The position numbers were made by a program, and so were the translations under genes. Positions 23,034 through 34,424 of a stretch of 64,000 nt of DNA are shown piece after piece (position 1 is the stretch's first letter; each line of letters begins with the position of its first letter). The notes beneath the pieces are model-generated. The model did no database searches. It had not been told where the DNA came from and saw only the letters and a list, made by a program, of their open reading frames with translations. This DNA is from Kappaphycus alvarezii (lineage: Eukaryota; Rhodophyta; Florideophyceae; Gigartinales; Solieriaceae), in the NCBI GenBank assembly GCA_002205965.3, contig NADL03000598.1, forward strand, positions 124,001-188,000, read 5' to 3'.

Positions 23034-23060
23034 ACTACTGTACAGTACAGTACAGTATTA
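23034..23060. repeat. TACTG/TACAG array
   Basis: ACTACTGTACAGTACAGTAC followed by AGTATTAG, the rightmost strong array in the window. Confidence 0.85.
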
Positions 23061-23591
23061 GCATCTGGGATCACAACTTGTCTTCCCGAAAAACACCAGC
23101 AATGCTGCCGCCGATATCTGCCTATCGATTCAGCCAACTACAAGAATCCACTCATGCACATTCTCATACAATCCCAACCTTCTCACATCCCATCCAAACT
23201 CAACCAATCCTCCATCTCCTCCATCCACCACCACCCTCCCTCACAAACTTTCAAGCCTGCTCTGCTTTTCCCTCCCTCCTTCGCACCAATCACCTCACCG
23301 CTACTCCCCAGTCCCTCCACTCATCATTGGTCCGCCCCTGTCCAACGAACTGCGTTTTGTAAACTTCCAACCACCATCCGCCACCTTACTACTTTTTTCT
23401 ACTTTCCCTCTCCCATGCAGCTGTATTTCCGCACCATCTGCTCCCCTTTACACAGCCCAATCACCAATCACAACACCCCACCCTCCACCGCCCCATTTCC
23501 TTCCCCTCTTAGTGTCCCGCTCCAACTTTCCATTAGATAACTATCCGATACCGAACCGCACCTCCCTCTTTCCCGCAACTCCCCTCATCCC

Positions 23592-23599
23592 TATATAAA
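23592..23599 (+). promoter_or_regulatory. TATA box of gene C
   Basis: TATATAAA, 91 bp before ATG 23683. The intervening leader is C/T- and CA-rich, has no ATG, and contains CTTTCAACCA as in gene B. A longer C/T-rich tract extends upstream to about 23,150. Confidence 0.65.
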
Positions 23600-23682
23600 C
23601 TCCCCCCTCTTACCTTCACCCCCCATCCACTCCCGTCCCACACTTTCAACCAAAACTCAACCGCACCCACCCCGTCCCAATT

Positions 23683-24380
23683 ATGCCCCGTCCAGTCCCG
23701 GCCGGCATTCTCCGCTCCCCTCAGCAACACCACCACCGCAAAAACCATCACGTCACCTTCCGTTCCCACAGAATCTCTCCCTCTCCTCCACCGCGTCGTG
23801 CCACCACTTTCATCCAGATGTCATCTCGCCCCTCCCGAGCTCCCCCTCACACCATGCAGATGCCGGTAGTTGGGCCCCTCAAAAACCACCCAACCGATCC
23901 CCGTCCCGTTCTCACCGCCAGCAGTCTATCACAACTCATGTCCATGTCCCTACGCCCCCACAACATGCAAACAGGAAACACAGGCATCAGGAACCTGACA
24001 GAGGGAGAACAACAGAGATGGTGGTTACGTGGATTTGTGCAGAGATTGGGTGGAAAAGGAAATGGATGTTTGAGGGGATACGTGCCAAACGCTTGGCAAA
24101 GGTGTGGATTGAGGCACGGAAGATCGTCGGGTTGCCGGCAGGGGGGGTCGAAAATAGAGTCCCCCGTATGTTGATCAAGGAGGAGGAAAAATGCAAAAGA
24201 TCGGGGCAGGGACGAAAGAAACAAAGGGCAAGGGCCAGGAGAGAATTGCAGAGGTTTGTCGAAAGGCACCTTGGCGTTCAGGAGTTTGCATTTGAGCAGC
24301 GCAGTGGGAAAGAGGTCACTCGCTTGGTGGTAAAGGCGGTACGTGTGGCTATCAAACGCAGGAGGAGGGGCAGAAGATGA
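23683..24380 (+). CDS. gene C: protein with GILR and HVTF motifs and basic C-terminus
   Basis: ATG 23683 follows a clear TATA box and leader. The start reads MPRPVPAGILRSP with GILR at residues 8-11, then a His-rich linker and HHVTF (23-26), a slightly relaxed RVxF. The start frame is protein-like to about 23,850. Downstream the frame one step back takes over (SPSRSHRQQSITTHVHVPTP, later AKRLAKVWIEARKIV and FVERHLGVQEFAFEQ) and ends at 24,378-24,380 in a Lys/Arg-rich tail. Same organisation and same -1 frame step as gene B, so I read them as paralogues. Expected whole length is about 230 residues. No enzyme domain is visible. A PP1-partner role is inference from two short motifs. Confidence 0.55.
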
Positions 24381-25179
24381 GTGCGCTAGAAATTAGTGTG
24401 ATCAATGATAGATGAACAGCATAGTACAATTGAAGAGACTCTGTTGGGCGAGACTGGAAATGGTACGGACTGTGCCCTTGAAACGTGTGTCTGATTGTAG
24501 CCCGGCTTGCTCAGAGAGCGTAGCAACAGTGACTCTATGCGTGAAACATCGGACGGGCGAAAGTTCCCTGTTCTCGGAGTTTTCACTATGGCATATAGTC
24601 CGTCGGGTGTATTGTTGTAAGAATCAACTCGCCCGTTCCCATGACTTGAGTCAACATCCGCAAGAATGATTCTCAGTGGGTAAAAATAACGCTTGCTTGA
24701 GCAAAAGTTGGAAACATATTATCTTAATGGCTTCGAGATCTGTAGCTTGTATTCGAAAGCGTAAAACAAATTGCGTATACATATACCCCAAGGTTTTCCA
24801 TTGCTTTTGCTTTTGAGCTGACATTATTTTTACACTCCTTCTGCACCCCCGTCTTTGCTTCTGAATAGTTCAACTGGTGGAAACGATGGGTTGGTTTATT
24901 GCGATGGCACAGTAGCTTAAAGCCCTAACAAGCTATGCCGTACACCAATGTGGAGAGATCTATTGTAAAACGAAGAGTAAGGGTGCTTTTGGACCAACTA
25001 CTAGAAAGCAGTTATTTGCCCTGTCCACAGGCATGCCGCGTTCGAGTTAGCCTCTAACGGGGTATGTATTTATAACAGGATGGCCCTGACCTGAATAGTT
25101 CCAACTGACGTGCCTTTCTCATGTGCCGGTCAGTAGAGAATTATTTTATAGGACAATTTGCGTTTGCTCTTCTGAAATA
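24381..25179. other. transition from GC island to AT-rich DNA, no gene seen
   Basis: Short frames at 24412-24669 (plus) and 24386-24586 (minus) oppose each other and have no domain. Composition drifts to AT-rich by about 25.1 kb. Confidence 0.5.
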
Positions 25180-26335
25180 GTTCATGACCGGTTACATGAT
25201 CCTGAATGGCCCAAAGCGACGAGCGGACAACTTCTTAAACATTTGGTTTCGCGCAATGATATCCTGAAATAACCTTCGATCCAAACACACTTAATCGAGC
25301 ACTGCAAACGAAGGGTATTTAAATTCGGGTGACTGTATGCCGTCTGTCGGGCTTTGCCTAGGGCGTGATAGAACTTGGCACTTCTAAAACGGCTTTTATC
25401 TGCTTCTTGAAGCTTTTCAAAGCTTCCAGAAAGGAATATTGGCTGGACAAAAATAATCACTGCAGACTTCCTGGCATCTACCCTAGATTAATATCGAACG
25501 GGGATGAACCAAGATCAGCTATAACTGCCGAGTTGTACGCAAACTCCGCAGCAGGAAGAAGCACATCCCAAATTGTCTAGTTAGGTGAGCAATGACATAG
25601 AAACTGGTTCTCTACAATGCTATTCATAACTTCTGAGAGGCCATTGGTCTGCGGATGATGGCTTGCAGATATATTTTTCTTGATTCCACAACGATTCATG
25701 AGGGCTTTCCAGAAATTGGATGTAAAATTAGGATTTCTTTCACTCAAGATATCACCAGGACAACCATGAACGTAAAGGTATTGCTGAAAAAGTTATTGGC
25801 GGCATCAATTGCGGTGTCCATTTCCCGGCATGGGATAAAGCGAAAACAGAGAGATGGGCGACCAACATATGTCGAAGTAAGAGCATAGCTAGATCGATGA
25901 GGTTAACCCCAATTGCCTCGTGCGGTGCGTCCACATGGCCGCGAAACGGCTGAGTCCAGTTCTGCGGAGTGAAAATTGGAGCTGGTGTATGAGCGTCAAG
26001 TATCGTTTGAAAAGCGGGCGCACAGGTAGACGATCTGGTTGTTTAATATTTGAAAGGTGCGGTTCGGCAGGTGTCGTTTCTTCTATATGTACCCGACCCT
26101 TTTCATGTCAGTATCGTAAAGGGAGCATAAAAATGGATAAATACTAGATAAAGCGGCGAAAGAAACGAAGCATACCTATAAAGCTGCGCAGCTCTGTGGC
26201 TTTTAAGTTTGCGGGGCCACGATTGAATGGCTTTACCCTTCGCTGGGTTCAGTTTGAGGCCGTTGTGACCGAAAAATAGCCAAAGAAACCGTGTCTATTT
26301 GTCCATCGTTTTGCCTCTGCAGGGTCCGTATGGAA
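25180..26335 (-). mobile_element. Ty3/gypsy fossil: RT end and integrase
   Basis: On the minus strand, about 26,330-26,130 shows the connection after reverse transcriptase (FFGHNGLKLNPAKGKAI-like and ELRSFIGMLRFFRRFI). About 25,930-25,180 shows integrase core signatures (HGCPGDILSERNPNFTS, then ASHHPQTNGLSE and LLPAAEFAYNSAVIADL). The order and spacing identify a Ty3/gypsy pol remnant. It is broken many times and lacks most of the element. No LTR was found beside it. Confidence 0.8.
26041..26067 (-). repeat. possible partial dispersed-repeat copy
   Basis: The reverse complement contains CCTTTCAAATATTAAACAACC, similar to the middle of the dispersed repeat. It is short and weak. Confidence 0.3.
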
Positions 26336-26463
26336 CTGAGCGCCTGTGGGTGCCGGTTAGCTGGATGGATTGGTCTGACTCTAATTCTGTGGAAGGAAAC
26401 GACATTATTAGCGACGTCGCCGACCCATTAGAGCCAGATTTGATTGAGGACGAAGATCAGTAA
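26269..26463 (+). pseudogene. coding-like end of an acidic protein
   Basis: The plus frame is open from after a TGA near 26,266 to TAA at 26,461-26,463. Its last part reads LWVPVSWMDWSDSN, then a strongly acidic tail ending PLEPDLIEDEDQ. It has no starting ATG and lies partly antisense to the gypsy RT relic. About 57 bp after the stop comes a copy of the dispersed repeat, so it may be the C-terminus of the retroelement that carries that repeat at its end. Not recognised. Confidence 0.3.
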
Positions 26464-26520
26464 GTGTTGAACTTACGCCCAGGTTGTGACATTGCAAGAC
26501 CGTACCTTCTTATACCAATT

Positions 26521-26580
26521 TTATCCGGGATTACAGCCGACCATATTTTTCAATCATTAAAACACCCAAAGTTTTTCCCG
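26521..26580 (+). repeat. dispersed 65-bp repeat, copy
   Basis: ATTACAGCCGACCATATTTT, then TCATTAAAACACCCAAAGTT. Same orientation as the 11.2-kb copies. Confidence 0.72.
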
Positions 26581-26589
26581 CTTTGTCCA

Positions 26590-29040
26590 CAAGCTAGCAC
26601 TTCTTAAGAGCTACGTACGATTTTTCCTGCCGTAATCATGACAGAACCGTTTACGAATGCGTCAGGTGGCCCTATTTCGTCTTGATTAAGATGAATAGAT
26701 CGTGCGTGCAGATGACCACAAAGATGTCACGGCAATCGTAGAATATCCGGCTCATAGGAGACTATAAAGTACCAGGGGCATTACAGAGCCCCAATTGCAT
26801 CCTTAAAAATTCGAAAAGACTGACTGCAATTCGTGATGAGTGATATCTTTTCAATATTCGGTCATTTATATGTCTATTGACTTCGAATTTTACCTGGGAA
26901 TTTTCTAACTACGTCTTCTTTGATTCGAATTCAGCATTAAATGCCCCATTCGTAATTCGAAACTCGTTTCTGACAATCATAAGTAGTGAAGAGGATAAAG
27001 AAGAGGAAATGATTCTAATCTTCACTTCGCACCTTCGTAGGTCTCTTACTTATCTCCCCGCGAGTAAGAATATGCGTACTATCCCTTTAATAATTTACAG
27101 AGATCAGTTTAGTGGGTTCGGGGGAATATTCATGCATTGTGAGTTTCTGCAATATTTTAGGCGCTAAATTTAAATTGATGACTATTAATTTTATGGTGCT
27201 TAAAAGGGCTTACCTTACTTTGAACTCTTGGGATTATTTTTCGTGTTTAACTAAATTATTTGAAAAAGAAACTAAATTAACGCAGATCGAAAGGGGAAAG
27301 ACCTAAGGAGGAATTTTCAATATCAACGGATACTGTTTTGGATTGTATTAAAGCATGAAAGCAAAGGTAAACTAGAACTGATCACCTTGAAGGGTGATCA
27401 GATAAGCCAAATTTTGAAAAATGTCAATAGGTAATGGAATTTAGGGCAACAAAATCAGTCAGCGACCAAGGCATTTCAGCAGGAGAAATATAATTGAGGT
27501 AGGCTATAGAGAAAAACACACTAACCTAGTTATTTTGATGTTCATAGGACGGCCTAATTTATTGTAAAGATTTAAATACCATGACCACATTATCTTTAAG
27601 TTTTAAGCGTTAGAGATTGGAAAATGGAATGGCACTATTCCATTCAAGTTATTTATTCCATGAGAAAGATCGAAACCAATCATGTCCAAGAGATGTACAA
27701 TAGGTAAGCCTGTTATCATGAAGAGGCTCGTACTTTAAGAGTACTACTTTTATAAACCCTCTTTATACAACATCAAATCCGTCATTGATCTCTCTTTACA
27801 AAAATATATATATATACCATCCCTTTTTGACACGCAAACCCGAAAAATTTCCCATTATCGAAAATAAATTCACTTTGAATTTGTACTTTGTTTTATTTTT
27901 GAACGTTTTGGTTCTCCCTTTTGAGAAGAACACTTCTATGTCCTGATAAAATTTCCTTCCAAAATCAATTACATCATCTTTCATACAGATTTTATATCAT
28001 GACCACAAATCACCGCAAGTCAAAATTGCCTACTATTGAGGTTCGCAGAAGCCAAAAACGTTTCTCTAAAATTAGTCATGAAGATAATTACGGGAAGCAA
28101 TTTTATGCTGGAAATTCAAATAAACTTTCCCGGAGTGATAAATGAGCAATTAAGAGAGAGACCAAGATTAATGGAAAGGGATCCGGTGGGACCCTTCAGA
28201 ACTTAGAACTTAAAAATTGTCCGTGTTCTCATTGAAAACGTCTCCATTAGACGACCGGAAGTTAAAAATGATAAAAATTTATTGATCTTTATTTAAATAT
28301 CATGACTTTATGTAATATGTTTTATATTTTTAGGACTTCTTGACTTTACATAATGTATGGAAGGAATAATTAGACAGATTAACCGATTATTTTTCGTAAC
28401 GGATCGCATAGTGTGTACATCTTTAATAACGGAATCTTGAAAAGTCCATAATAGGAGCACATATTATCCTATATCGGAATTTTTGAAAATATACAACACT
28501 ACATATCTACTGAACTATAACTAAAAGCAAAATAATGATTCAATTCTAAAAAATATTGTATTCATAATTTTGTAGTACTTGAATTAATAGTTTCCATTTT
28601 TGTACCGATCTTATTCTTTGAAAAAATCAAAAGCTTTCAAAATAGTTAAACGGAAAAGAATTATTAAAAAATTGAAAATTAAAGAAAATTATCCTATCTA
28701 TTGATAAACTATACTTTCTTAAATTGTTCTAAATTATTTGGAACGAACATTTGATCAGTTTTGAGCAAAATAAAAGATTATTTATGTCTTCAAGTTTGAA
28801 CACATGTAAGGATCATATCTCTCTTTGGGGGTTTACATCTTAACCGAACATCTTTAAAGAGAAATTTATATATCTGGGACTCAATGAATTGTATTAAAGG
28901 ACATATGTGGTGGCATCGTAATTTTTGTTGTTAAAAACGATCCAAAGTGTTGAAATGTATAGTATTCGATCTCGTCTTTTGCGAGATAGAATTTAAAACC
29001 TTTTACAGATAACGAATATAATTTCTCGGAATTTTTTGAC
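26590..29040. other. AT-rich tract, no gene seen
   Basis: Short AT-driven frames only. A small perfect hairpin (CTGATCACC, loop TTGAAG, GGTGATCAG) lies at 27,378-27,401, and a (TA)n run near 27,805-27,818. Confidence 0.55.
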
Positions 29041-29048
29041 CTGTAATT

Positions 29049-29414
29049 GTGAAATTCATGCAAATCAAACTAAGAAATGCTCAAACAACCTGGACAACCT
29101 CTGTCATGCAAGTTATTTTATGTGCATTTAAATCATGGGAAGACAGCTCACTTCCCCGCTTGACGGCTTTGAATACTTCATCAGGAGAGACAGATGGCCT
29201 GGAGAGAAATTTGGTATCCCATAATGGCACTCGGACATCATTGCCCACTGGGAATGGAGTGCTGCGTATTAAGGACCCTGACAGAATATCAAACAGGGAG
29301 TCGCTTGCAGTCGCGATTGATCTGCTTACTTTTAATGCTACAGGCATAAAAATTGGAATGAAATTGATAGCACAGCAAGTGGCTCAATCCCGGAAAGAAA
29401 AACACTCTCAGTAA
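29049..29414. pseudogene. coding-like pocket, strand and identity unclear
   Basis: Opposed frames are open here: plus 29049-29414 (121 codons) and minus 29081-29347 (88 codons). The minus frame looks slightly more protein-like (PDEVFKAVKRGSELSSHD). Composition is richer in GC than the flanks. I recognise no family. Confidence 0.22.
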
Positions 29415-32400
29415 CGAATTAACCAATCTTATTCACTTTAATATTGTGCAGTAACAGAATCTATGGCCGTATAAAGCCTAAGAAAACTAAGAAGGGTGTA
29501 ATTCAATACTGATTTGCTAAATTATCTTTTTCTGATATTTTGTGGTAAAAACCAGACGTTGTGACTCGCAGGGTGCAAAGTTGTCAATATTTAGAACTGA
29601 TTAATCACTCTCTGGACATAAAATATTCACGAAGATAAGATATAAATAAAATAAATACCAATGCAGTGTGTTCTTTTCGTATGACTTGCAAACTAGGATG
29701 CCGGCAGCGGTTGGAAAAATTGGAGCGATGATAAATAAGGAATTATCAGACTATATCGGCATTGGTATGGATCCGTTCACAAAGATTCTTATATTACATA
29801 AAGACTGCACATCAGGGCTAGCCCGAGTGGTTCTGTGGTCTGGAATTAATGACTTGTCTGATCAAGAATGGATGATATGTGTCTGCCATCAACTAAAAAA
29901 TTCCAGAGGAGCATCCGTTGGATCCTCACAAAAAACAATTCTTTCAGCCTCAGTTCTATGAAAATTAGTTTGCGGGTTTTTGAGCGGGATGAATAAATAA
30001 GGATTTCCCCGGTGGCATTCCTTTGTAGTGGGAATTAGACTCTATTTTGGGGCACATGTCATTTTTTAAAGTGATTTTGAGATGCGCAGAGTTAATTAGT
30101 TCCATTTTGGCCAAAAGGAATACGCAGAAGCCAAGAGAGAATTCCTTGGTGTATAAGAGATGGTGGTGATTGATCGTGTTTCTAGCATACTGAGAAATGA
30201 AGCATTGGTTTCGAATTATAATTAAAGTGCGAAGTAGCAAATAAATCACGAGCTTCTAGTACGTATTCAGTTCTGTAGTGAAAAGCGAGAGAATGTCGCA
30301 AATAAACCGTCTATATTGTCTGTCCATTTACTGTTCTTTCCTTAGTTGTCCATCTATACTATTTGATTATTTGATAGACCAAAGCGAATAATCGGCCCAA
30401 GATTTGTGGCTTAGGTTATTTCACTTAGATTCTAATTTCAGGTATGTTTCCAAAACGGCATTACAGGATTTAGAGGGCACAGATTTATCGGCGTTGAGCA
30501 GGTACACAGGTAGCACAAGCAGTCGCAGAATACAAGGTACATCGCTCACGTGCGAGCCCGTCATCTGATGACGAAAGAATGTTTACTTCTATTAAATAGA
30601 GAGAGCTGTACAGCGGGAAGAATATCTGAATAGCCTTCCCTCTCTATCAGTAGAGGAAAGAGATTCCACTTCATGATGATTACATACGCGGGAATAGACG
30701 TACGGACACAGATTGAAAAAAATGAACTAATTCGTCACAGCACTATGGGTACTTTATCTCTTGAGCCTGAAAATTTCACTTAATGTTCAATGAATTTGCT
30801 TCATTTAGATTTGGAATAGCTTGAAAGTCTATGAATCCAAATGTTTCAAGTTTCTCAGTTGTTCTTTCTGGTACAGAAGTCTCTCGCTTTTCCAGAGATC
30901 GAGTTTTACCTGATGTTAAAACAGTTGCTGCTCGCAAGCGCGCCAGTAAAACACAACAATATTTGAAAATGGTATAGATTTCATGAATTTGTAAGATCAG
31001 AAGTACCTATCTTGCCTCTACGATGTGCATTTACGTCAGTTGGCACATGCTATGGTAATATAGTAAAATTTATGCCGACCGAAAAGGGTAGAAGTTAAAT
31101 GAGCCGGGACAGTACTTTGAGACATCGTTGTTATTCGCAGTGAAAAGCGGTTCAGTAATCGTAAAAGGCACCAAGGAGGTTTGATGGAGAGATATTTTCG
31201 AGTAAATTGTGAATTTAGAATTGCCTCCAATGTCGCTGCAACTAATAAGGTATTCAATGCACCAAGTTTTTTCTTGGCGATCACTGATGCGTTAGGGGCT
31301 CGGATAATACTATGATAGCATCAGAAAAGGACTTGATGGTATTCAATCAAGGTCAAACAAATTAATAATTAATTATCAGTACTGCACCAGAAAACCGAAA
31401 ACTCGTGTTTTGGTTTGCTCTGAAACCAAATGTGCAGTAATAATTTTTTTCTTCACTAATTTGTAGACAGAAGTAATATTGATGCTTTTTAGGAATTGTC
31501 TATACAATTCAAAATTCATTCTTCTTCAAGGTTTCGTTACTAAAAATTCCCCGTTATTCCCATTACTGTTCTGATACCTTTTCTCAGTGACATATTTTCA
31601 CCTTAAACCAAAAATTATTTATCTCATTCTGATATTTGTGAAAGCATGGAAAAATTCGCGTTTTTAAATTCTTGTACTGTAATTACCAAGGGGAGAGGTT
31701 TGAGTCTTTCACTCTTGGAAGATATATAAGATCTATCCCATGGTTTCCAGACAACTTCAATCGATTCAAAACCCTACAATTCGTAAGTGTAGATAAGTAT
31801 CATGAATATTTCATTCCTTTTTTCCGCATTAAATATCGAATTATCTTTTCTAGGGATCAAGAATAACACGACATGGATCTATTGGGTAATATGGATTTAA
31901 TAATTCCAAAATTTCTTGTAGAAGTGTAAGATAATATCAACTTCAAAATAATACTGTTTGGCGGGAAAAGACTCAGGAAATGGATGTTTCATCCGTTTCT
32001 GATGAATATGTAGCTATTTTGAACCAATTGGACGAAACAATACACACAATACCCAAAATCAAATTATTTTCAACCAAAAAAGGAGCTCTTCCTCGCATAA
32101 TTGTTGGAACATGGTAAAAGAAAAAATATCGAGGAATAAAGATATAAAATTATGGCTATGAGAGCGTTTTTCCACTTTTACTAAGTGACTATCGGTGAAA
32201 AATGTTTTTGTATTCCCGAAGTCTCAATGTATCGTTCTCAACCATTACGACCGTAATTGAAGCTTCGCCCCAACTTCGTTTTTTAAAAATGATTTTGGGC
32301 TAATTATGTATGTTTTCTAGTCACCGCTTAGTAATGATACCATAATAAAAAACGCAATCAGAAAAGATTCAAGTAAATAATGCAGGTGAGAGCTATACAA

Positions 32401-34370
32401 ATATATATGTTTCAACATATTTATTGGCCTATTTCCCTAAGAGGCCCGAATATAAGGAAATGGTGGGGCGATTCACTTGAAATATCCACGTTTCTATTAA
32501 GAACTCCGCAAATATTTGAGAACGATTCTTTAAGCCTTAAATCCGTGATCTGGATATAAAAATACGTTTCTTTCTCGCGAGGGTTATGCTGGAACGACCA
32601 TATGTTGCGCGCGATATCCCTCAAATTGTCATCAGTGGTGAAAATCAGCAGTCGTCTCTGAACGACTTTAGACAAACCCTTGACTCTTCCTTGGTAGGTT
32701 CCCCTGGACTGGGAAACAGCTATAAATTTATTCAACTCAATCCACGAGAAACACTACGGTAGCAAACAAATCGCTTGGAATTTATCCATTTATTGAGTGT
32801 CAAACTTTTGCTGCAACTTCACGAAGAAATCGCGCGCGAAGACTTCACCCGTCCCAACGAAAACGACGGTGATCTCCCTCTGTAACGTCAGGTAGATGTC
32901 TCAACGAGCCTGCTCGATAGCAGATTTTTTGGGTTTCGGTCGTGAGACGAGTATTATAGTTCCCTAAGCTATATTTCATATGCAGCAGGATGTGAGAAAG
33001 AAGAAAGTCAGTGGGACTAAGCTCTTCTAACCCCTACCATTCAGGTCCTCTATATGATCCGATATCTTAGGGTTCATTTCCGACGGTATAGAAGATGCTT
33101 AAGGAGTCACCGTCATATTTTCACTACCTGCCTCGGTCTTCCTCCGGGCCTTTCGACTTACTAGAATCAGCCAATCTGTGCACCTCATCACGAGTTGGTC
33201 CTTACAATCCTTTTTACGGCTATCAGATGAACTTGTAGATGAGATGCCATATATCAAATCGTTGGTATGGTTCCGGTTAGATCTTTCATCGCCTATATAA
33301 TTAAGGGGGAAGGTTTTGTCTTTTACTCTTGGAGGATGTAGCCGATCTATAATTATGTTTCTTTGGTTAATAGGCGGATTTATTCTGGGGCACGGTAACT
33401 GCTTCCGGTTCGTCCACTGCCTCAGAACGTGTAAGACGTGCATCAAAGTCGCCTATTTGTTCATCGAAATCATTCTAGCCACCGGGTAGACTTCTAACAC
33501 TCTGTCGTTATTGAGAATAAAGCTTTTTGCATCCTTTGAAACAGATCGGGATCAACCTTCTCATTATTTACCTCCATCTTCTTGAGCCAAGAATTAAATT
33601 ACCCAGCCATATCCCAAACCGCGTTTCTGTGCATCTCCAACTCTGTTTGCCCTTCTCATCTTCGAGGTGCGTGAGAATATCAAATTGGTAACTCCTACAT
33701 AATTTTGGGCAAAATCGTTGTTATGTCTAAAAGGTTTTCTTTGAGAGGTAATTCGCGCCGGAACTGCCAAAATCTCTGGGTTTTCTCTCACTGCCCTACT
33801 AGAATAGCAGCATGGACTGGCTCTACTTCTTGTGGTCGGCCCGCTCGAGTTTGAGCGTATTTTATCCATGCATCTTGTCCTTTGCATTCGACGAGGACAT
33901 CTACATAGACCTCAATTTCTAGGCTCGAACCTTGATCTCTTGATATATTATACTTTTGGACTTGATCTCCCTTACTTTTAAACCTTAACGGAAAAACTAC
34001 AGCAAACGTTTTAAGTCGGGCGACCGAATTTGATGCAGTCCAAGCACGGATAATTGTGAAAGAAGGTAAGAAGACATTACAAACGGGGAAGCCAGGGCTG
34101 CTCAGTGAGGCATCCGGAACTTTCTCTCCCTCTAAATATATAGCAGATCCAGTAGATCGCTTTTCAGTGGAGGAGGAACCCTTCTAAAAAGATTAGTGGC
34201 AGAGTTGGAGATGGAAGTGTCCCAGTGCCTCTGCAGCCGTCGACTATGGAGAAAGAAGCACGGTTTTACAAGACTCAAGACATAAGGAAACACCTAGAAA
34301 TGCACTGCTTTCCACAATTGAGCCTTCACACGGCTATTCGAAAATAATTTGCGTGGAAGAAACCTGTCCC
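29415..34370. other. AT-rich relict DNA with minor coding-like scraps
   Basis: Frames at 29668-29961 (plus), 29965-30249 (minus), 31036-31284 (minus) and 32421-32735 (minus) have no known motif. A short plus frame at about 32,762-32,884 reads LLLQLHEEIAREDF and ends at a stop. The minus frames 33099-33446 and 33594-33887 lie in a somewhat GC-richer pocket (32.7-34.0 kb). Part of this pocket, on the opposite strand, resembles the copia gag leader at 62.6 kb. Confidence 0.35.
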
Positions 34371-34372
34371 AG

Positions 34373-34424
34373 AGGGGGAATGTGGGGTGCTCTAATATTT
34401 GAACGATATGGCCTATATCGGAGA
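34373..34424 (-). repeat. dispersed 65-bp repeat, minus copy
   Basis: The reverse complement reads CCATATCGTTCAAATATTAG, then AGCACCCCACATTCCCCC. Confidence 0.7.

Larger units (their letters stand above)
10471..24660. other. GC-rich island inside AT-rich relict DNA
   Basis: Base composition changes abruptly near 10.47 kb and returns to AT-rich between about 24.4 and 25.1 kb. The island holds all the host-type gene candidates, all the strong TACAG/TACTG pentamer arrays, C/T-rich leaders and a LINE-like 3' end. It also has long strand-asymmetric tracts: C/T-rich at 13.97-14.2, 18.2-18.5, 19.85-20.03 and 23.15-23.68 kb, and G/T-rich at 15.65-16.06 and 19.1-19.4 kb. This could be normal gene-bearing sequence of the genome preserved between repeat blocks, or a segment of different origin. 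Confidence 0.8.

Noticed and set aside
12793-23060. CRISPR array or telomeric repeat for the pentamer arrays
   Set aside because: No repeat-spacer alternation, and the unit is palindromic and interspersed, unlike any telomere repeat; the context is eukaryotic.
14200-24380. Programmed -1 ribosomal frameshifting in genes A-C
   Set aside because: No canonical X XXY YYZ heptamer in the right phase and too many steps in gene A; missing bases in C-runs explain it more simply. Kept only as an alternative.
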